Below are positions 42,856 through 50,557 of a stretch of DNA of 64,000 bases, piece after piece. Every line of letters starts with the position of its first letter. Positions within the stretch are counted from its first letter, which is position 1. Source of the DNA: Streptosporangium amethystogenes (GTDB lineage Bacteria; Actinomycetota; Actinomycetes; Streptosporangiales; Streptosporangiaceae); contig NZ_JOEQ01000011.1 in assembly GCF_000721075.1 (NCBI RefSeq), forward strand, positions 186,001 to 250,000, given 5' to 3'. A program made the position numbers and the translations under genes. Under the pieces are notes generated by a model, which was not told the DNA's origin, searched no databases, and saw nothing but the letters and a program-made list of their open reading frames with translations.

Positions 42856-44334
42856 GTGAGAGCAGCAGCCGAGCCCGAGCAGGCACCGCCTGCGCGCCGT
42901 CCGCCCCTGGCCTGGGCGCTCGCCGCGCTGTCGCTGTCCATGCTTCTGCCCTCGCTCGGCACCAGCATCGCCAACGTCGCCCTACCGACCATCGCTGTGG
43001 CCTTCGACGCCGCCTTCAACGACGTCCAGTGGGTCGTGATCTCCTATCTCCTGGCCGTCACGACCCTGATCGTCGGCGCCGGCCGACTCGGCGACCTTGT
43101 CGGCCAGCGCCGCGTTCTGCTGGCTGGCATCGCCGTGTTCACGCTTGCGACGCTGCTGGGCGGTCTCGCCCCGAACCTTCCGATCCTGGTCGTCGCCCGG
43201 GCGCTTCAAGGAGCCGGTGCCGCGTGCATGATGGCGCTGACCATGGCCATCGTCGGCAAGACGGTACCTAGGGACCGCACTGGCAGGGTCATGGGGCTGC
43301 TCGGAACGATGTCGGCAGTCGGCACAACGCTGGGGCCCGGCCTCGGTGGCGTCCTGATCACGGTCTTCGGCTGGCGCGCCATCTTCCTCGCCGTCGTGCC
43401 GCTCGGTCTCCTCGCGCTCACGCTCACCTTCAGGATGCTGCCCGGCTCCGCGCCGGCAGTGATCTCCGTACGCGGGCGGTTCGACAGCGTGGGCACCGCG
43501 TTGCTGGCGATCACGCTGGGGGCCTACGCGCTGGCCATGACGATCGAGGGGAACTCCTTCGGCTCGCTCACCATCGGGTTGCTCCTCGCCTCGGGGGCGG
43601 GCCTCGCCCTGTTCGTCGTCACCGAGCGCCGGGTCTCATCCCCGCTGCTCACCCTGTCGATGTTCCGTGACCCCGTCCTCGCCGCCGGGCTGACGACGAG
43701 CGCCCTGGTCTCGACCGTCATGATGACCACTCTCGTTGTAGGGCCCTTCCATCTGGCCTGGGCGCTCGGCCTCGACCCGGCCTTCGTCGGCCTGGTGATG
43801 TCGGCAGGCCCCGCCGTATCCGCCCTCACCGGCGTCCCGGCGGGCCGCGCCACCGATCGTTTCGGAGCCGGGACCATGGTGGTGGCCGGGCTCGCCGGCA
43901 TCATCGGCGGCGCCGTGGCGCTCTCCTTGATGCCCACGGCTGCCGGGGTCATAGGGTACGTCCTGCCCCTGGTCGTCGTCACCGCCGGTTACGCCCTGTT
44001 CCAGGCGGCCAACAACACCGCGGTGATGAAGGACGTCTCCCCGCACCAGCGTGGCCTGCTGTCGGGCACGCTGAACCTCTCCCGCAACCTCGGCCTCATG
44101 ACCGGCGCGTCGGTCATGGGAGCCGTCTTCGTCTTCGCGGCAGGCGCGAGCGACGTCAGCACCGCCACGTCGGCGGAGGTGGCTCGCGGAACGCACTGGA
44201 CCTTCGCCGTCGCGGCCCTCCTCGTGGCCTTCGGGCTGGCCGTGGTCCTGGGCCTCTGGCGGCGTGCCGGCTCTCACCCGGCGACAGCGCCGAGGCCCCA
44301 TCACGGTGGGTTGACGACTGAGCCGGGCCCGTGA
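42856..44334 (+). CDS. MFS drug-type exporter, DHA2-like
   Basis: A 492-residue major facilitator with about 14 helices. Motif C-like LGPGLGGVL follows the fifth helix, motif A-like GRLGDLVGQRRVLLAG lies between helices 2 and 3, and the N-terminus carries LGTSIANVALPTIA, a DHA2 (QacA/EmrB) hallmark. It would export small toxic compounds by proton antiport. GTG 42856 is chosen because the conserved protein starts there and a GGAAGAGG lies upstream; the longer open frame covers the LysR promoter. The LysR gene is divergent. Confidence 0.92.
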   Translation: MRAAAEPEQAPPARRPPLAWALAALSLSMLLPSLGTSIANVALPTIAVAFDAAFNDVQWVVISYLLAVTTLIVGAGRLGDLVGQRRVLLAGIAVFTLATLLGGLAPNLPILVVARALQGAGAACMMALTMAIVGKTVPRDRTGRVMGLLGTMSAVGTTLGPGLGGVLITVFGWRAIFLAVVPLGLLALTLTFRMLPGSAPAVISVRGRFDSVGTALLAITLGAYALAMTIEGNSFGSLTIGLLLASGAGLALFVVTERRVSSPLLTLSMFRDPVLAAGLTTSALVSTVMMTTLVVGPFHLAWALGLDPAFVGLVMSAGPAVSALTGVPAGRATDRFGAGTMVVAGLAGIIGGAVALSLMPTAAGVIGYVLPLVVVTAGYALFQAANNTAVMKDVSPHQRGLLSGTLNLSRNLGLMTGASVMGAVFVFAAGASDVSTATSAEVARGTHWTFAVAALLVAFGLAVVLGLWRRAGSHPATAPRPHHGGLTTEPGP

Positions 44335-44409
44335 TGGAGCTCAGGCTGAGCGGCCGCACTCCTCCTACGCCGGACGCGTACGAGGTGAACCGCGCCGGGG
44401 TACATCAGC

Positions 44410-44643
44410 ATGCCGCTGGACGTGCGGGAATGGACCTGCCGCTGCGGTGCCGTCCATGACCGCGACGTCAACGCCGCGCGCAACATCCTGGCCGAAGGCC
44501 GACGAACCGTCGCCGCTGGACGGAAACCCGCCGCTGGGACGCGGCGGGAGGCGGAGACGTTAAACGCCCGTGGAGGTGACGTAAGACCACCGCTCGCGGT
44601 GGCGGACGCCGATGAAGCAGGAAGCCTCAGAAGTGCCGCGTGA
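44410..44643 (+). mobile_element. tnpB: TnpB (IS200/IS605 type) C-terminal remnant
   Basis: The sequence reads [20 protein letters not shown] followed by NILAEG, the zinc-ribbon end and last RuvC motif (DRDVNAA) of TnpB. It then continues [19 protein letters not shown], the usual end of these proteins in actinomycetes. Everything upstream of the zinc ribbon is missing, so no nuclease can be made. The transposon right end follows. Confidence 0.85.
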
Positions 44644-44663
44644 ACGCGCGGCACGGGCTGAAT

Positions 44664-44683
44664 CCCCGGCCTTCAGACCGGGG
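44664..44683 (+). repeat. Right-end hairpin of the TnpB element
   Basis: CCCCGG and CCGGGG with a CCTTCAGA loop follow GAAT, the form of the right-end hairpin of many actinobacterial TnpB elements, which also lies in the omega-RNA scaffold. It sits 20 bases after the TnpB stop. Confidence 0.6.
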
Positions 44684-44689
44684 AGCGCG

Positions 44690-45166
44690 TCAAAGGCCGG
44701 TCATCACCAGGCTCATGTAGTACCAGTAGTCGTCGCCGAAGATGTGCTGCGGGATGTAGGTGATCTGTCCGGTGGCGAGCGTGGCGCAGGTGGAGCCCCA
44801 CGCGGTGACCGAGCCGAGCTGCTTGCCTTGGCCGACGACGGGCGGGGTGACCTCGCGCAGGCTGAACAGTGCTGATCCGGTGGTGCCGATGGTGGTGGTC
44901 GGGTTGGCGAAGTTGCCGGAATAGGCGCGATCACCGTTGTTCATGGCGACGTATCGGTTGCCGCCGGGGTACATGTACCCGGCGAGGTTGATCCGGATCT
45001 CGTCGCCGTTGTTCTCATCCACGTCGTAGGCGTCCACGTAGTTCAGTTCCACCCGGCACGTGGCGGCCGCGGTCGTCGCGCCGGCGGGCGAGGCCACGGA
45101 CACGGCCATCGAGACGGCCAGGCTCGCCGTCAGTGCGAGCGCGAGTGTGAGTTTGTGAGATCGCAT
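44690..45166 (-). CDS. Small secreted protein
   Basis: A 158-residue protein with a clear signal peptide (MRSHKLTLALALTASLAVSM and on to SPAGA, about residues 1-31). The mature part is beta-rich, with two cysteines (CRVELNYVDAYDVDE near the start and STCATL later), probably one disulfide. DVDENNGDEIRI may bind a cation. I do not recognise a named family. The chosen ATG gives a proper signal peptide; the frame is open further upstream. Its 3' end abuts the TnpB right end. Confidence 0.75.
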   Translation of the reverse strand: MRSHKLTLALALTASLAVSMAVSVASPAGATTAAATCRVELNYVDAYDVDENNGDEIRINLAGYMYPGGNRYVAMNNGDRAYSGNFANPTTTIGTTGSALFSLREVTPPVVGQGKQLGSVTAWGSTCATLATGQITYIPQHIFGDDYWYYMSLVMTGL

Positions 45167-45691
45167 GCCGTTTCTCCCTCTGTTGACCTGCGTTTCATGC
45201 CGAAACGCCGGCATCTCAGGGTGCGGCAGGCAGCGTGGGGAGGTCAGTGGACAAATGCACACTCCATCCACGCCTTTTTACGCGTTCGCGCGGCCGGGGC
45301 GCGTACACAGGTCCCATTGGTCTTGCCGACGGCCCCGGTGTGGTCGACCGGCCTCTGCCGGGACGGACGGGGCGACCTAACGCGGCCGGGCGGCCGTCCG
45401 GCCGCGGTGTCGGCCGCGGCGGGCCTGTGCCTGGGAGCGCTGAGCCTGCTCATTGTGGTCTTCGCCGAAGGGCCCCGGCTCGCCGACCGAGGATAGGAGC
45501 GACGGCTTCGTTCGGGGCGGCTGGCTCGTGCCCCACCTGGACGAACTCTTCGTCCGGCGTACCTTCGACTGGCTGGATCTCGCCGACGGTCTGCTGCTGC
45601 TCCAGTACGAGACTGCCGGCGCTGCCCCGGTAGCGGAGTACGAGGGCGTCACGGCCTTCGTCCAGTGTGGTGAGCAGGAGGGGGGCCCGGC
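45167..45691. other. Region with a possible dihydrofolate-reductase-like remnant
   Basis: On the plus strand around 45495-45640 one frame reads DGFVRGGWLVPHLDELFVRR followed by DWLDLADGLLLLQYETAG. This recalls the GGW.VP..DE ... ADALLLGR.TY pattern of RibD_C/DHFR-like reductases, but the GR.TY part is replaced and no start fits. At best it is a decayed fragment. The rest holds nothing I can support. Confidence 0.3.
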
Positions 45692-46363
45692 TCAGTCGAA
45701 GACGGAGACGCGGGTGCGGTGGTGTCGTGGTGTGTCGATTTCGTCGATCACCGCCACCGCGAGGTCCGCGTAGGACAGACGCGCCGATGCCGATCGCGGC
45801 ACGGTCTCTCCCCCGATCCGGTAGCGGCCGGTTCTGGGGCCCGTCGACTCCAGCAGCGCGGGCGGGGTCAGCATGAGCCAGTCGACCTCGGTGTCCCCGG
45901 CCTCTCGGAGCCGGTCCAGCCCGGCCGTGTGCGCGATGGCGAACGGCCGGATCTCGACCGGGAAGACCGAGGGGTCGTCCATCACCGGACGCCCGTGGAC
46001 GTCGAGGAGGTTCGCGAACAGGCCGACCAGAACGAGTCTGGGCACCCGCGCTTCCGTCAGGCCGTGCAGCAGGGCGTCGGCCGCCTTCACGAAGAACCGC
46101 GGGTCGAGGTCGGCGAAGCCCTGCTCCGGGCCGGAGAACGGACTCACCGCCTGAACCGCGGCGTCATGGCCGGGCACGATCGAGGAGATCGCCGCCACGT
46201 CCGTGACGTCGCCCCGCACCACCCGGACGCCGTCCGCCTGAATGTCGCGGTGCCTGTCCGGGTCCCGGACCACGGCGGTGACGAGATGTCCGCGCTCACG
46301 CGCCTCGGCCGTGATCGCCCGTCCCGCCCGGCCCCCCGCCCCGAAGATGACGATGTCGCTCAT
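45692..46363 (-). CDS. NAD(P)-binding reductase-like protein (NmrA/SDR type)
   Basis: A 223-residue Rossmann-fold protein with the cofactor motif IFGAGGRAGRAITAEARERG at the N-terminus and VVRGDVTD near residue 50, typical of atypical short-chain dehydrogenases that act as quinone or flavin reductases or as redox sensors. It is divergent from an HxlR regulator, a common pairing. It has no SDR catalytic YxxxK motif, so its activity is unclear. Confidence 0.85.
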   Translation of the reverse strand: MSDIVIFGAGGRAGRAITAEARERGHLVTAVVRDPDRHRDIQADGVRVVRGDVTDVAAISSIVPGHDAAVQAVSPFSGPEQGFADLDPRFFVKAADALLHGLTEARVPRLVLVGLFANLLDVHGRPVMDDPSVFPVEIRPFAIAHTAGLDRLREAGDTEVDWLMLTPPALLESTGPRTGRYRIGGETVPRSASARLSYADLAVAVIDEIDTPRHHRTRVSVFD

Positions 46364-46404
46364 GTCGCTCCTGTCTGGTGGCGTATGTCGCCGCCGGACA
46401 GGAC

Positions 46405-46446
46405 GGTATCCAGGAGATACCGGTTACCTCAACGATACCTGGGATA
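46405..46446. promoter_or_regulatory. Probable HxlR operator between the divergent genes
   Basis: GGTATC and GATACC flank five bases at 46405-46421, and GATACC recurs at 46434 as part of GATACCTGGGATA, which mirrors TATCCAGG upstream. The repeats lie in the 94-base gap between the reductase and HxlR starts, where an autoregulated HxlR protein would bind. Confidence 0.6.
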
Positions 46447-46457
46447 GCCTCGCGTTC

Positions 46458-46934
46458 ATGATCGAACCCCTGGACCCGGAGATGTTCGACCCCGTGTGCC
46501 CGTCCAGCGCCATGCCGATACAGATCGGCGACAAGTGGACCGCGATGGTCGTGCTCTGTCTCGAAGGCGGCCGGCGGCGGTTCAACGAACTGCGGGGACC
46601 GCTGCGCGGCGTCACCCCGAAAGTGCTCACCCAGACCCTGCGGGCGATGGAACGCGACGGTCTGGTCACCCGCACCGCGTACGACGAGAACCCACCCCGG
46701 GTCGAGTACGAGCTGACGACGCTGGGGCGCAGCCTGCTGACCCTCATCGCGGCCGCCCGTGCCTGGAGCGGCGAGCACCTCCCCGCGCTCCTCGAAGCCC
46801 GCGACGCGCACGACTCCGCGCCCGGCCCATCACCGCTGGGAACCGCTGAGCCAGGCGTAGCGGGATCAGCGGTCTCGGTCCGGCAGCCGCAGCCACAGAT
46901 CCGGCGGACCGACGACGGCCCGCGCGTCGGATAG
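46458..46934 (+). CDS. HxlR-family transcriptional regulator
   Basis: A 158-residue winged-helix regulator. The family pattern is complete: CPSSAMPIQIGDKWT at the N-terminus, FNELRGPLRGVTPKVLTQTL as the recognition region, then RTAYDENPPRVEYELTTLG. The N-terminal Cys (about residue 15) is in the position used for redox sensing in HypR/QorR-type members, so it may sense oxidants or quinones. The ~50 residues after the family domain are low-complexity and overlap the convergent ankyrin gene by 69 bases. Confidence 0.92.
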   Translation: MIEPLDPEMFDPVCPSSAMPIQIGDKWTAMVVLCLEGGRRRFNELRGPLRGVTPKVLTQTLRAMERDGLVTRTAYDENPPRVEYELTTLGRSLLTLIAAARAWSGEHLPALLEARDAHDSAPGPSPLGTAEPGVAGSAVSVRQPQPQIRRTDDGPRVG

Positions 46935-47840
46935 TCGCAGCCCCGCCGCCGCGCAGCAATAGGCCACGGCCTGGCCCTGGTAAAGGTACTCGACGAGAAT
47001 CTCTTCGCCCGTCAGATGCCCACCGGCGTCGCCGCCGCCGGGATGCGTGTCCGAATCCTCCAGGACGCCGTCGCGACTCACGGCCCCCTGGTTACCGCTC
47101 TTGGGATTGGCGCCCATGCTGTGGCAGACCGTTCCCACCGACAGCGGCAAGGTCACTTCGGGGGTGTAGGGGACGTATCCCCATGGCTGGGTGACGACGC
47201 ATCCGCCGGGGACGTCGGTGACCCCGACGATCCCCAGGCTGCCGTCGAAGTCGGACCACGGATCATCCAGAGCCGCCTCGACGTCGGCGTCATCGGCCGG
47301 GCAGGCTTCCAGCCGCCGGGCGGCCTCGGCCGCGGTGATGTTCGCCGCGCACGCCACACTCAAGCCTTCTTCGTCGAATTCCCCCAGTGCGGCGATCAGG
47401 CGTCGCGCCTCCGCGACCGTCGCGGTCTCGGCGGGGGACAGGCCGGGGTGCCCCGCGGGGACCGGGAACCGGTCGGGCGCTGGACCGGCGAGGGCGAGCC
47501 GTCCAGGAGACCATCCGGCCATCATGGGCCGCCACGGGTCCGCTCCGGCGGCGACCAGGGCGCGGGCGTTGTCCAGGCGGTGGGCGAAGACGGCCACCCA
47601 TAGGGCGGTCCGGTCGTCGTAGTCGGCGTCGACGTCGTCGACCCGGTGGGCCAGCTCGGCCACCGACTCGGGCGTTCCCCATTCGGCCGCGAGGTGCAAC
47701 GGCTTTCCGTCGTGGCCGCCGAAGGAGTAGGCGCCCGAGTTCGGGTCGGCGCCGGCTTCCAGCCTGGTGCGGATCACCTCGGGATCGGCCCAGCCACGCG
47801 CGCTGATGTCGAACCATCCCGCCGACTCGGAACCGGTCAT
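46866..47840 (-). CDS. Ankyrin-repeat protein
   Basis: A 324-residue protein with ankyrin repeats in the first ~130 residues (LEAGADPN, GKPLHLAAEWG, DDRTALWVAVFA, LVAAGADPW). The C-terminal half of unknown type contains a GGDAGGHLTGEEILVEYL segment. Probably a cytoplasmic binding protein. ATG 47840 starts the conserved part; the frame is open to 48020. It lies 20 bases downstream of the small gene 47861-48130 on the same strand, so they may share a transcript. Confidence 0.8.
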   Translation of the reverse strand: MTGSESAGWFDISARGWADPEVIRTRLEAGADPNSGAYSFGGHDGKPLHLAAEWGTPESVAELAHRVDDVDADYDDRTALWVAVFAHRLDNARALVAAGADPWRPMMAGWSPGRLALAGPAPDRFPVPAGHPGLSPAETATVAEARRLIAALGEFDEEGLSVACAANITAAEAARRLEACPADDADVEAALDDPWSDFDGSLGIVGVTDVPGGCVVTQPWGYVPYTPEVTLPLSVGTVCHSMGANPKSGNQGAVSRDGVLEDSDTHPGGGDAGGHLTGEEILVEYLYQGQAVAYCCAAAGLRLSDARAVVGPPDLWLRLPDRDR

Positions 47841-47860
47841 AACGCTCCTCGGATCGGCGT

Positions 47861-48130
47861 TCAGCGGTCCAGCCAGAACTGGAGCTTGAGCAGAGTGAGG
47901 CTGATGATACTCGGCGTGAACTCTTCGTGGCCGAGAGCCCCGCAGTGGATTCCGACCTGCCAGGCGCTGTTCTCTTTGCCGAGGTCGAATTCTTCGCCGT
48001 AGGACACACCTCCGGACCACTGGTCAACGGATTGAATCCTTCCGGTGGTCAGGTGCACGCTTCCGGTCCAGGTCCTGTGCCAGGTGTCGAGAACAGATGG
48101 CGGCCCGTCCCGGAGTTCGTATTTGACCAT
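47861..48130 (-). CDS. Uncharacterised protein (copy 3 of 3, short form)
   Basis: An 89-residue protein matching the C-terminal part of the product of 24634-25122: VKYELRDGPPS, DTWHRTWTG, EEFDLG and the ending LLKLQFW. The N-terminal ~70 residues of the family are missing, so this is a short form or a truncated copy. It precedes the ankyrin gene by 20 bases. Function unknown. Confidence 0.6.
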   Translation of the reverse strand: MVKYELRDGPPSVLDTWHRTWTGSVHLTTGRIQSVDQWSGGVSYGEEFDLGKENSAWQVGIHCGALGHEEFTPSIISLTLLKLQFWLDR

Positions 48131-48362
48131 ACGTTTTTCGCTTGACGGTCGATATCGATGCTGTGGGAGACCGTGCCGGAGCTCGGTGGCGTGTGGCGCT
48201 CGCCGATAACAGGCTGTCGCCAAACCGGGTAGCCGGCAGGAGTGCCGAAAATATCCTCATATATCCGTTAAAGCGACCTGTGTCTGCTTTGATATTGAGG
48301 GCCATGCCGAAATGGGGCTAAGTTTGTTTCGGTAAAGGGCTAAGGCGTGTGCTCTGCGAGAG

Positions 48363-48671
48363 GTGTCGGCGGGCGTGGTCAACGACCAGAAGGACCTGTT
48401 TCCCGGCTTATGGGACGAACAGCAAGGGCTTAATCTGTCGCCCGAAATTGCCGTCGAATCGGTCGAAAGCCAACAGACAGCCACTGTTTTTGACACTCCC
48501 CAAGGATTCGAGCAGGGCACGTCCTTCCAGGTCCGTGACGCGTTCGAGGAGCTCGTCCGGCGGGACCTGCTCGGGCCGTGGGGCGGCGAGACCAAGGAGC
48601 CGCCACGCGGCAGGCTGTTCCAGGTCGAGCTGACCGACCCCGAGCGCGCCGTCGATCTGTCGTTTCTCTGA
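48363..48671 (+). CDS. Small hypothetical protein, possible fragment of a DISARM-type helicase N-terminus
   Basis: A 102-residue frame. The second half reads SFQVRDAFEELVRRDLLGPW followed by GG, similar from memory to the N-terminal segment of DrmA-like defence helicases in actinomycetes. It then ends soon after in a short tail. The first half looks non-homologous. The GTG start has no convincing ribosome binding site. I lean towards a gene fragment. Confidence 0.35.
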   Translation: MSAGVVNDQKDLFPGLWDEQQGLNLSPEIAVESVESQQTATVFDTPQGFEQGTSFQVRDAFEELVRRDLLGPWGGETKEPPRGRLFQVELTDPERAVDLSFL

Positions 48672-48798
48672 ACATCGTTCATCTTTGGGCGACGAAATCA
48701 CTCATTCGTTGGAACGCGAGCCGTGGTCCGGCCGATCAACCTATGCGTCTCCTCGGAAGATCCCGAGGATTCACGACATCTTCGGAAGGCGGGCGGCT

Positions 48799-50358
48799 TT
48801 GAGCAGGCGGACGATTATCGGGGCCCGCTACGAGCTGGACCCCCTGTCGCGTCGCTCGGGAGGAATGGGCGAGGTGTGGTTCGGCTACGACAAGCGCCTC
48901 GACCGGCCGATCGCCATCAAGTTCATCAGGGTCGACAAGCTGCCCGACGGCCGGAGCGACGAGGAAATGGCCAGACGCTTCGTGCGCGAGTCACGGATCA
49001 CCGCCCGGCTTGAGCACCCGGGGGTTCCCACGGTCTACGACTGCGGATCGCACGGTGATGACCTCTACCTCGTCATGCAGCTCGTCAACGGCACCTCCGT
49101 CTCCGCGCTTCTCGATGAGACGGAGGTGCCCGTCGGCTGGGCGGTGGCGATCGCCGCCCAGGTCTGCTCGGTGCTGGCCGTGGCCCACGCCAACTCGCTG
49201 GTGCACCGAGACCTCAAGCCCGCCAACCTGATGCTCTGCCCCGACGGCACGGTGAAGGTGCTCGACTTCGGGATCGCCGCCGTCCGGGCCGGTGCGGAGA
49301 CGACCCGGCTCACCAGGACGGGCGAGGTGCTCGGCACCCCGGCGTACATGGCACCGGAGCAGGCCACGACCGGAGTCGCCGGCCCGCAGAGCGACCTCTA
49401 CTCCCTCGGCGTGATCCTGGACGAGATGCTCGCCGGCCAGAACCAGTTCGCCGCCCCCACCGCGCTGGCCTCGATGCGCAACCACACGGACGTCCCGCCC
49501 CGGCCGCTACGCGCCAGAAGGCAGGGCATCCCCGAAGGTCTGGAGCGGCTCGTCCTGTGGCTGCTCGCCAAGTCCCCCGAGGAACGGCCGGCCACCGCGG
49601 AGGTGGTCTACGAGCGGCTGCTGGACTTCTGCCGCGAGCTGCCGCCCTTTCCCGGTTATGTGAACCTGGACGCGCCGCACCCGGTGCGTATGTACGCCGC
49701 GGTCGTCGGACGCGTCGCTCCTCTGGGGACGAAACGGAACCGCCGTCCCGCCGATCCGGTACGGCCGCCGCGGATCAGGCTTGCCGGAGAGTCGGTGCAT
49801 ATCGACCGCGACGACCTTGAACGCGCCCGCAGGGACGCCAGGATGCTCAAGGTGGAATCGCGGTTCACCCAGGCGGCGGATGTGCTGGCGGAGGTGATGC
49901 GTCCGGCCGAGGGCTCGTTCGGTTCGGCCAGTTCCGAGGTGGTGGACCTGCGGATCGAGCTCGCCGAGGCGCTCTTCCTCGGCGGGGACTACCGCCGGGC
50001 GGCGCCCGAGTTCCATCGGCTGGCGGCCGATGTCGCCGAGGTGGAGGGGCCGGGCAACAACCTCGCACTGCGATGCCGGTTGATGGAGGCGAACTGCCAC
50101 GCGGAGGTCGGGGAGATGAGCCTCGCCCTGGCGCAGCTCCGTGAGCTCCTGGCCGACGAGCGGCGATTCGGAGCCGACGAGGAGCGGATTTTCGAACTCC
50201 GGCGTCAGATCGGGCTGGTGGAACTCGGCTCGGGTAACCGGGCCCAGGCCAGACGCGCGCTGGGTGACCTGCTGGGTGACCTGGAGCGGAGATACGGCCC
50301 GCAGCACGCCGAGGCCGGTAAGGTCCGCGCGATCCTCGAAGGTCTCGACGATCGATGA
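48799..50358 (+). CDS. Serine/threonine protein kinase with helical repeat C-terminus
   Basis: A 519-residue Hanks-type kinase. The glycine loop SGGMGEVWFG, the ATP-binding Lys in AIKFI, the catalytic loop HRDLKPANL near residue 136, DFG near residue 156 and APEQ near residue 190 are all present, so it should be active. After about residue 290 there is no transmembrane helix; instead residues 340-519 form a TPR-like helical region. It is therefore a cytoplasmic kinase with a protein-binding tail. A TTG start with GGAAGG upstream fits best; the frame is open to 48685. The PQQ-type gene downstream is convergent. Confidence 0.92.
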   Translation: MSRRTIIGARYELDPLSRRSGGMGEVWFGYDKRLDRPIAIKFIRVDKLPDGRSDEEMARRFVRESRITARLEHPGVPTVYDCGSHGDDLYLVMQLVNGTSVSALLDETEVPVGWAVAIAAQVCSVLAVAHANSLVHRDLKPANLMLCPDGTVKVLDFGIAAVRAGAETTRLTRTGEVLGTPAYMAPEQATTGVAGPQSDLYSLGVILDEMLAGQNQFAAPTALASMRNHTDVPPRPLRARRQGIPEGLERLVLWLLAKSPEERPATAEVVYERLLDFCRELPPFPGYVNLDAPHPVRMYAAVVGRVAPLGTKRNRRPADPVRPPRIRLAGESVHIDRDDLERARRDARMLKVESRFTQAADVLAEVMRPAEGSFGSASSEVVDLRIELAEALFLGGDYRRAAPEFHRLAADVAEVEGPGNNLALRCRLMEANCHAEVGEMSLALAQLRELLADERRFGADEERIFELRRQIGLVELGSGNRAQARRALGDLLGDLERRYGPQHAEAGKVRAILEGLDDR

Positions 50359-50557
50359 CGCCCCCGCGACGGTAGGGCGGCGGTCTCAGCGGCGGGGTGC
50401 TGTCGTGCTCGGCATCCCTTCCCGCGTGGGAGTGAGCCCTCCGGTTTCGGAACTTGCGCTCGGAGGAGAAGACCTCCTCGACGGCGAGAGCGAACCGTCT
50501 CCTTCGTCGAGGTCGCGGCGTGTGTCTTGGAAGCCACCGGGACATTACCGGGCCGGA

